From contig JAJYAW010000054.1 of the NCBI GenBank assembly GCA_021779335.1, forward strand, positions 1-11,115: 11,115 nucleotides of DNA, written 5' to 3'. Positions 6,367 through 11,115 of the stretch are shown in pieces. This DNA comes from Myxococcales bacterium (GTDB lineage Bacteria > Myxococcota > Myxococcia > Myxococcales > Anaeromyxobacteraceae). Position 1 is the first letter of the stretch. The number at the start of each line of letters is the position of its first letter. The notes beneath the pieces are model-generated. The model ran no database searches. It was not told the DNA's origin and saw only the letters and a list, made by a program, of their open reading frames with translations. The position numbers and the translations under genes were made by a program.

Positions 6367-6426
6367 TTCTGGCCCCGGAGCGCTGTGCCATGGTCCCCAA
6401 GCCGATCCGCCGGAACTCCCCTGCGC

Positions 6427-6443
6427 GGCGGGCATTGCCCGCC
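6427..6443. repeat. Perfect 7-bp inverted repeat (hairpin) in the leader of the barrel gene; REP-like
   Basis: GGCGGGC ATT GCCCGCC forms a perfect 7-bp stem with a 3-nt loop and is followed by CTACGG. It ends 22 nt before the ATG at 6466. It would sit inside the 5' leader if transcription starts near 6401. The word resembles the short GGGC-(3-4 nt)-GCCC palindromes flanked by CTACG that recur between genes in many bacteria, so it may be a repetitive extragenic palindrome. There is no T-run, so it does not look like a terminator. Confidence 0.5.
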
Positions 6444-6465
6444 CTACGGCATCGTCGAGGTCCAG

Positions 6466-7875
6466 ATGCGCACCACTCCACGCACGTTCGCCGCAGCCCT
6501 GGTCCTCGCCTCCGCGGCGGTGGCGCGCGCCGAGGTGATCGACGCCAGCGCCACCACGGTGGTGACCGCCGGCCAGCAGCTCCGCGGCGCCCTGCCCGGC
6601 GTCACGCCGGGGCTCGACACGGTCGCCCCGGTCTACGAGCTCATCTCGCTGCAGGCCCACGACCTGAGGAACCCCCTCTTCCAGAACCTGGAGGTGGTGG
6701 TGGCGGGCTGGGCCTCCTACGACACGGCCGACCGGCGCTGGAACAGCGGCTCGACCGACAACTTCACCGGCGACCTCACCGCCGGCTACGTGCGCGGCCA
6801 GCTCTTCAGCCGCGCCCTGACGCTCCGCCTCGGCCGCGCGTACGTGGCCGCCGGCGCGGGGCGCATGCTGCAGCTCGACGGCGGGGACCTGCTGCTGCGC
6901 CTGCCCGGCGGCCTCTCCCTCTCGGCCTTCGGCGGCGCGCCGGTGGCCCAGCGCTTCCGCACCCGGGCCGGCGAGCAGAGCTGGAACCCGGCCGGCGGCG
7001 ACCTGGCCTACGGCGGCCGCCTCGGCTGGACGCTGCCCCTGCCCGGCGTCTACGGCCGCGGCCTCGACATCGGCGCCTCCTACGTGGAGGTCACCGACGC
7101 GAAGCTCACCGTGAAGGACCCGACCGATCCGGCCGGGCTCCGCACCTTCACCGACGGCGGCGGCAACGTGGTGCGCCAGGACGCCGGCCTCGACTTCCGC
7201 CTCCAGCCGGGGGCCGCCCTGGTCCTCACCGCCAGCGGGACGTACGCGCTGGCCGCCGGGCGCGTCGCCGAGCTGAACGCGGCCGCGCTCTGGACCGCGT
7301 CGGAGCGGGTCTTCGTCACGGCCGACTTCAAGCGGCTGGCGCCGGACCTGTTCCTCTCGCAGAACTCCATCCTCTCGGTCTTCACCGACCGGGAGCGGAC
7401 GGACCTGGGCGGCGGCGTGCGGTGGCAGGCCACCCAGGCCACCTCGCTCGGCGCCGACTACCACGTGCTCGTCGAGCCCACCGGCGAGGGCGGGAAGACC
7501 GAGCTGGGCCACGAGGCGGCCGCGCGCGCCGAGTGGGAGGCCGGCCACTCCCGGCTGGGCGCCGAGCTCTCCTACCTGGTGGCCGGCGCCCTGGGCACCG
7601 GCCAGAACGGCTACGTCGGCGGGCGGGTCTTCGGCCGCCGCGACCTGGGCCGGGCCTTCGTGACCGGCGACGTCCAGCTCCACTCCTTCAAGCAGGAGAT
7701 CAACGGCACCAAGCTGGCGGTGCAGGGGACGCTCTCCGCCGGCTACGCGCTGGCCGGCGGCTGGAGCGCCGTCGTGGCCGGCCGCGCCGGCGTCACCCCG
7801 TTCCTGGAGCAGCAGGCCGACCTGCTGGTGAAGCTCGTGTACAACCAGACCTACCGCGTGCGGGAGGTGAAGTGA
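6466..7875 (+). CDS. Outer-membrane beta-barrel protein, putative porin of a porin-cytochrome conduit
   Basis: This 469-residue protein has a Sec signal peptide (MRTTPRTF, Ala-rich core, likely cleavage after VARA at residue 22). The mature part alternates aromatic/hydrophobic and polar residues in short runs ending in Tyr, Trp or Phe, with Gly/Asp/Asn-rich turns, as in transmembrane beta-strands. Examples are LEVVVAGWASYDT, LTAGYVRGQLF, LTLRLGRAYV and the last strand LLVKLVYNQTYRV. There are no cysteines or haem motifs. I infer the barrel function from this pattern and from the coupled 12-haem cytochrome (TGATG overlap). In known porin-cytochrome complexes a barrel sheathes multihaem cytochromes so electrons cross the outer membrane. 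The start at 6466 is set by the signal peptide and by GAGG 5 nt upstream; the frame is open back to GTG 6385, but that would bury the signal peptide. It is much shorter than MtrB-type barrels (about 700 residues), and no MtrB motif is evident. Confidence 0.75.
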   Translation: MRTTPRTFAAALVLASAAVARAEVIDASATTVVTAGQQLRGALPGVTPGLDTVAPVYELISLQAHDLRNPLFQNLEVVVAGWASYDTADRRWNSGSTDNFTGDLTAGYVRGQLFSRALTLRLGRAYVAAGAGRMLQLDGGDLLLRLPGGLSLSAFGGAPVAQRFRTRAGEQSWNPAGGDLAYGGRLGWTLPLPGVYGRGLDIGASYVEVTDAKLTVKDPTDPAGLRTFTDGGGNVVRQDAGLDFRLQPGAALVLTASGTYALAAGRVAELNAAALWTASERVFVTADFKRLAPDLFLSQNSILSVFTDRERTDLGGGVRWQATQATSLGADYHVLVEPTGEGGKTELGHEAAARAEWEAGHSRLGAELSYLVAGALGTGQNGYVGGRVFGRRDLGRAFVTGDVQLHSFKQEINGTKLAVQGTLSAGYALAGGWSAVVAGRAGVTPFLEQQADLLVKLVYNQTYRVREVK

Positions 7876-8930
7876 TGAACCGCCACCTGCTCGTCGCCGC
7901 CTGCGCGGCCTTCCTGGCCGCCTGCGCGGCCAAGGACACCAAGCCGGTCCCCAAGGCCGACCCGCCCTACGTCTTCCCCCACTCGCCGCACGTCGACGGC
8001 GACGTCGACTGCAAGGCCTGCCACGGCTCCATCGTCAACTCCTCCCGGCTCGAGGCGCGCGTGCGCCACGTCGGGCTGCCCAGGAAGAACTCCGACACCT
8101 GCAACGGCTGCCACGACGACAAGGACTTCCAGGACAAGATCAAGCTGGCCATCCCGCCCCGCACCCGGGCCTTCGACGTGCGCTTCGACCACAAGGCGCA
8201 CCTGGCCCGGCCGGGCGTCGTCTGCACGACCTGCCACAAGGCGCCGCCGGAGGCCGGCCAGGCCGTCGCCGCGCGCGTCTCCATGTCGGCCTGCACCTCC
8301 TGCCACAACCACCAGGCCGACTTCACCGCGGCGCGCTGCACGCCCTGCCACGTGGACCTGAAGCGGTACGAGAAGCCGGTGGCGGCCTTCCGGCACGCCG
8401 GCGACTTCCTCCGCACCCACGGCTCGCTGGCCCGGCCCACCGCCGAGACCTGCGCCCAGTGCCACGACCAGACCTTCTGCGCCGACTGCCACTCGGCCAC
8501 CACCGCCGCGGCGCGGCCGTCCATCCTCTACCCCGAGGCGGTGCAGCGCGACTTCATCCACCGCGGCGACTACCAGTCCCGCCACATGATCGACGCGGGC
8601 GCCAACCCCGCCTCCTGCCGCAAGTGCCACGGCTCGGCCTTCTGCGAGGCGTGCCACACGCAGCGCAACCTGACCCAGTTCTCGCCCATCCAGCCGCAGA
8701 ACCCGCACCCCGCCGGCTGGGGCACCGACAAGGCCGGCGGCAACTTCCACGGCACGGCGGCGCGCAAGAACATCGTGGCCTGCGCCGGCTGCCACGACAG
8801 CGCCGGCAGCGCCATCTGCGTCCGCTGCCACATGGTGGGCGGCATCGGCGGCAACCCGCACCCGGCCTCCTGGAACCGGGACGCGGACGAGATCCCGAAG
8901 AACGCCATGTGCCGCGCCTGCCACGGCTAG
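7875..8930 (+). CDS. Dodecahaem c-type cytochrome lipoprotein
   Basis: This 351-residue protein has twelve CxxCH haem c attachment motifs, with first cysteines at residues 46, 76, 117, 140, 155, 193, 202, 248, 257, 303, 315 and 346. That is about one haem per 29 residues, dense enough for a continuous haem wire. Extra histidines in FPHSPH (34-39) and FDHKAH (104-109) resemble the distal-ligand pattern of c7/MtrA-type cytochromes. The N-terminus is a short lipoprotein signal with lipobox LAAC (Cys17), which predicts membrane anchoring, probably at the outer membrane. The ATG overlaps the barrel stop (TGATG) and has GGAGG 7 nt upstream, so the pair is translationally coupled. The likely role is electron transfer between periplasm and outer membrane or exterior, partnered by the barrel. 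The donor and terminal acceptor (metal oxide, other cytochrome) cannot be read from the sequence. Maturation would need the Ccm or Ccs system. Confidence 0.93.
   Translation: MNRHLLVAACAAFLAACAAKDTKPVPKADPPYVFPHSPHVDGDVDCKACHGSIVNSSRLEARVRHVGLPRKNSDTCNGCHDDKDFQDKIKLAIPPRTRAFDVRFDHKAHLARPGVVCTTCHKAPPEAGQAVAARVSMSACTSCHNHQADFTAARCTPCHVDLKRYEKPVAAFRHAGDFLRTHGSLARPTAETCAQCHDQTFCADCHSATTAAARPSILYPEAVQRDFIHRGDYQSRHMIDAGANPASCRKCHGSAFCEACHTQRNLTQFSPIQPQNPHPAGWGTDKAGGNFHGTAARKNIVACAGCHDSAGSAICVRCHMVGGIGGNPHPASWNRDADEIPKNAMCRACHG
7896..7931. repeat. 15-bp in-frame direct repeat duplicating the lipobox-like segment
   Basis: GCCGCCTGCGCGGCC occurs at 7896-7910 and 7917-7931, with period 21 bp (7 codons). 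It encodes AACAA twice within the cytochrome signal peptide, giving two candidate cysteines, Cys10 and Cys17. Only Cys17 (LAAC) leaves a signal peptide long enough to be processed. Confidence 0.85.
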
Positions 8931-8961
8931 CCTAGAGGCTGCGCTCCCTCCTCGGAGCCTG

Positions 8962-9001
8962 CGGGCCCGGTCGCCGCTGCGGTGACCGGGCCCGATTCGT
9001 T
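8962..9001 (+). terminator. Strong hairpin terminator after the porin-cytochrome operon
   Basis: Arms 8962-8975 and 8981-8994 pair over 14 bp (13 Watson-Crick, one G-T) around a 5-nt loop GCTGC. It lies 31 bp after the cytochrome stop. The tail ATTCGTT holds only scattered T residues, so it is not a classic U-tract. High-GC bacteria often have such tails. Its position between two plus-strand genes fits insulation of the antiporter gene from the cytochrome operon. Confidence 0.7.
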
Positions 9002-9018
9002 CCGGGCCCGCGGCGCGG

Positions 9019-9024
9019 TACGCT
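9019..9024 (+). promoter_or_regulatory. -10-like hexamer TACGCT 6 nt before the antiporter GTG
   Basis: TACGCT matches the key TA...T bases of a -10 element. It is followed by exactly 6 nt and then the GTG at 9031, predicting a transcript that starts at or next to the start codon. No Shine-Dalgarno is present between them. The same hexamer occurs at 3673. No -35 is recognisable. Confidence 0.4.
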
Positions 9025-9030
9025 GGCGCC

Positions 9031-11115
9031 GTGCACGGAGCCCACGACTTCCTCGCCGCCCTGGCGGTGGTGCTCGGCGTGGCGGCCGTCACCACCGTCC
9101 TCTTCCAGCGGCTGCGCCAGCCGGTGGTGCTCGGGTACCTGCTGGCCGGCCTCATCGTCGGGCCGCACGTGCCGGTGCCGCTGGTGGCCGACGTGGGGAT
9201 CGTCCAGACCCTCTCCCAGCTCGGCGTCATCCTCCTCATGTTCGCGCTCGGGCTCGAGTTCAGCCTGCGCAAGCTGGCGGCCGTGGGCCCGGCCGCCGGC
9301 TTCACCGCCGCGGTGCAGTGCAGCCTCATGCTCTGGCTCGGGTTCGTGGCCGGCCGGCTCCTCGGCTGGACCACCCTGGAGAGCCTGTTCGCCGGCGCCA
9401 CCGTCGCCATCTCGTCCACCACCATCATCGCCAAGGCGTTCGACGAGCTCGGGGTGCGCGGCAAGCTGCGCCACCTGGTGCTCGGCGTGCTGGTGGTCGA
9501 GGACCTCATCGCCATCGTCCTCATGGCCACCCTGACCGCCCTGGCCCGCGGGCAGGGGGTCTCGGCCGCGGCGCTGGCGCTCACCACCGGGCGGCTGGCC
9601 CTCTTCCTGGGCGCCCTGCTGGTGGTCGGGCTCCTGCTGGTGCCGCGGGCGGTGCGCGCCGTGCGGCGCCTCGACCGGCCCGAGACCATGCTGGTGGCGG
9701 TGCTCGGCCTCTGCTTCGGCGTGGCGCTGCTGGCGCAGGAGGCGGGCTACTCGGTGGCGCTGGGCGCCTTCATCGCGGGCTCGCTGGTGGCCGAGTCGGG
9801 CGAGGAGCGCTACGTCCAGCGGCTGGTCCACCCGGTGCGCGACATGTTCGCCGCCATCTTCTTCGTCTCGGTGGGCATGCTCATCGACCCGGCGCTGGTG
9901 CTGCGCCACGCCGGTGCGGTGGCCGTCTTCACGGCGGTGGTCCTCGTCGGCCAGGTCGTCAGCGTCACGGCGGGCGCCTTCCTGACCGGCCAGGGCACGC
10001 GCACCTCCATCCAGGCCGGGCTGGCGCTGGCCCAGATCGGCGAGTTCTCCTTCATCATCGCCGGGCTCGGCCTCTCGCTGGGCGTGGTGGGCGACTTCCT
10101 CTACCCGGTGGCGGTCTCGGTCTCCGCCATCACCACCCTCACCACGCCCTGGCTCATCCGCGCCTCGGATCCGGTGGCCGCCTGGGTGGACCGGAAGCTG
10201 CCGCGCCCGCTCCAGACCGTGGCCTCCCTCTACGCGAGCTGGCTGGAGCGGCTCAGCCGCTCGCCGCGCCGGGGCACGGTGGCCGCCATGGCGCGCAAGG
10301 TGGCGCGGGTGCTGGCGCTGGACGCGGCCGTCATCTCGGCGCTGGTGATCACCGCGGCGGTGGGCGGCGCGCGGGCGACCGCCTGGCTGGAGGGCTGGGC
10401 GGGCCTGCCCGGCGGGCTCACCGGCGGGCTGGTGGTGGCCGCCGCCTCGCTCGCCTCCCTCCCCTTCCTGGTCGGCATCGTCCGGAACGCCCGGCGGGTC
10501 GGCACGCTGGTGGCCACCGCCGCGCTCCCCAAGGGGGCCGAGGGCGGGATGGACTTCGCCGCGGCGCCGCGCCGGGCGCTGGTGGTGACGCTCCAGCTCG
10601 CGGTGGTCCTCCTCACCGGGCTGCCCATCATCGCGGTGACGCAGCCCTTCCTGCCGGGCGTCCCCGGCGCCGCCGTGCTGGGGGTGGTCGTGGCCGCCCT
10701 GTCGATCGCCTTCTGGCGCAGCGCGGCCAACCTGCAGGGGCACGTGCGGGCCGGCGCCCAGGTCATGGCCGAGGCGCTCTCCCGCCAGGCGCGCGGCGCC
10801 GGCGGCGAGGGGCCGGGCGGCGAGGTGGACCCCATGGCCGAGCTCCGCCGCATCCTGCCCGGCCTGGGCGAGCCGGTGGCCATCCGGGTCGAGCCGTCCA
10901 GCCCGGCGATCGGCGCCACCCTGGCGCTGCTCAACCTGCGCGGCCGGACCGGCGCGACCGTCCTCGCCATCTGGCGGTCCGGGCGCGGCGTCCTGGTGCC
11001 GACCGCCCGGGAGCCGCTCGCGGCGGGCGACCTGCTGGCGGTGGCGGGCACGGAGGACTCGGTGGCGGCGGCGCGGGAGGCGCTGGCCCGGCCCGCCGCC
11101 GCGCCGGGCGCCCCG
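9031..11115 (+). CDS. CPA2-family cation:proton antiporter with C-terminal RCK_C (TrkA-C)-like domain, 3' end outside window
   Basis: The frame from GTG 9031 is open to the window end (695 residues, no stop seen), so it is truncated on the right. Residues 1 to about 380 form the multi-TM exchanger domain of the monovalent cation:proton antiporter-2 group (KefB/C-like). Visible motifs are GYLLAGLIVGPHVP (35-48), LLMFALGLEFSLRKL (68-82), ISSTTIIAK (127-135), VVEDLIAIVLM (155-165, with the conserved E157-D158) and GLALAQIGEFSF (330-341). It would swap K+ or Na+ for H+ across the inner membrane. The NAD-binding TrkA-N domain of KefB/C is absent. Residues about 428-563 hold about four more hydrophobic segments instead. 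A soluble RCK_C-like domain follows (about 612-687: EPVAIRVEPSSPAIGATL, then LVPTAREPLAAGDLLAVAG). The GTG start is chosen because the antiporter domain begins directly after it and the -10-like hexamer lies 6 nt before. Ion specificity is not predictable. Confidence 0.9.
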   Translation, partial: MHGAHDFLAALAVVLGVAAVTTVLFQRLRQPVVLGYLLAGLIVGPHVPVPLVADVGIVQTLSQLGVILLMFALGLEFSLRKLAAVGPAAGFTAAVQCSLMLWLGFVAGRLLGWTTLESLFAGATVAISSTTIIAKAFDELGVRGKLRHLVLGVLVVEDLIAIVLMATLTALARGQGVSAAALALTTGRLALFLGALLVVGLLLVPRAVRAVRRLDRPETMLVAVLGLCFGVALLAQEAGYSVALGAFIAGSLVAESGEERYVQRLVHPVRDMFAAIFFVSVGMLIDPALVLRHAGAVAVFTAVVLVGQVVSVTAGAFLTGQGTRTSIQAGLALAQIGEFSFIIAGLGLSLGVVGDFLYPVAVSVSAITTLTTPWLIRASDPVAAWVDRKLPRPLQTVASLYASWLERLSRSPRRGTVAAMARKVARVLALDAAVISALVITAAVGGARATAWLEGWAGLPGGLTGGLVVAAASLASLPFLVGIVRNARRVGTLVATAALPKGAEGGMDFAAAPRRALVVTLQLAVVLLTGLPIIAVTQPFLPGVPGAAVLGVVVAALSIAFWRSAANLQGHVRAGAQVMAEALSRQARGAGGEGPGGEVDPMAELRRILPGLGEPVAIRVEPSSPAIGATLALLNLRGRTGATVLAIWRSGRGVLVPTAREPLAAGDLLAVAGTEDSVAAAREALARPAAAPGAP

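Noticed and set aside
6385..6465. Upstream GTG start extending the barrel protein by 27 residues
   Set aside because: It would place a non-signal Pro/Arg-rich segment before a clear Sec signal peptide. ATG 6466 has a GAGG at proper spacing.
8932..10743. Minus-strand open frame (603 codons) rich in His, Asp, Glu and Arg opposite the antiporter
   Set aside because: It is the reverse-complement shadow of the antiporter. The plus strand shows clear CPA2 motifs and hydrophobic segments.

Overview
The window is very GC-rich, with A and T scarce even at third codon positions. It is densely packed with genes and carries no insertion sequence, CRISPR array, tRNA or rRNA that I can see. The gene mix is a multihaem cytochrome with an outer-membrane barrel, an elongation factor G paralogue, an HDAC-type enzyme and a CPA2 antiporter, all in extreme-GC DNA. 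This best fits a Myxococcota/Deltaproteobacteria-like genome such as Anaeromyxobacter. That assignment is inference from style and content, not from a marker gene.

Layout, left to right: (1) the 3' part of an M23-family peptidase (+), ending in a 12-bp tandem repeat that includes the stop codon; (2) a complete EF-G paralogue (+); (3) an inositol monophosphatase-family gene (-), convergent with EF-G; (4) a two-gene unit (+), divergent from it, with a 94-residue two-TM protein followed with no gap (TAGATG) by a 581-residue HDAC-fold protein that has a long C-terminal region I do not recognise; (5) a TlpA/ResA-like thioredoxin lipoprotein (-), overlapping the HDAC gene tail-to-tail by 29 bp; (6) a 227-bp divergent regulatory gap with an FNR/CRP-type half-symmetric box and a perfect hairpin; (7) an outer-membrane beta-barrel gene translationally coupled (TGATG) to a dodecahaem c-type cytochrome lipoprotein, ending in a 14-bp stem hairpin; (8) the start of a CPA2 cation:proton antiporter with an RCK_C-like C-terminus, which runs off the right edge.

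The most coherent system is the barrel plus 12-haem lipoprotein pair. It looks like a minimal porin-cytochrome conduit for moving electrons across the outer membrane. An anaerobiosis-type regulator box sits upstream, and a periplasmic thiol oxidoreductase, of the kind that serves cytochrome c maturation, is transcribed divergently from the same gap.

A second theme is translation start structure. Three genes without a convincing Shine-Dalgarno (two-TM protein, TlpA-like, antiporter) each have a TAnnnT hexamer only 6-7 nt before the start codon, as expected for leaderless mRNAs. Genes with a good Shine-Dalgarno have their hexamer further upstream. The EF-G paralogue has lost two landmark features of domain IV, and the HDAC-like protein has an altered zinc-site loop. 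Both probably differ functionally from the textbook members of their families.
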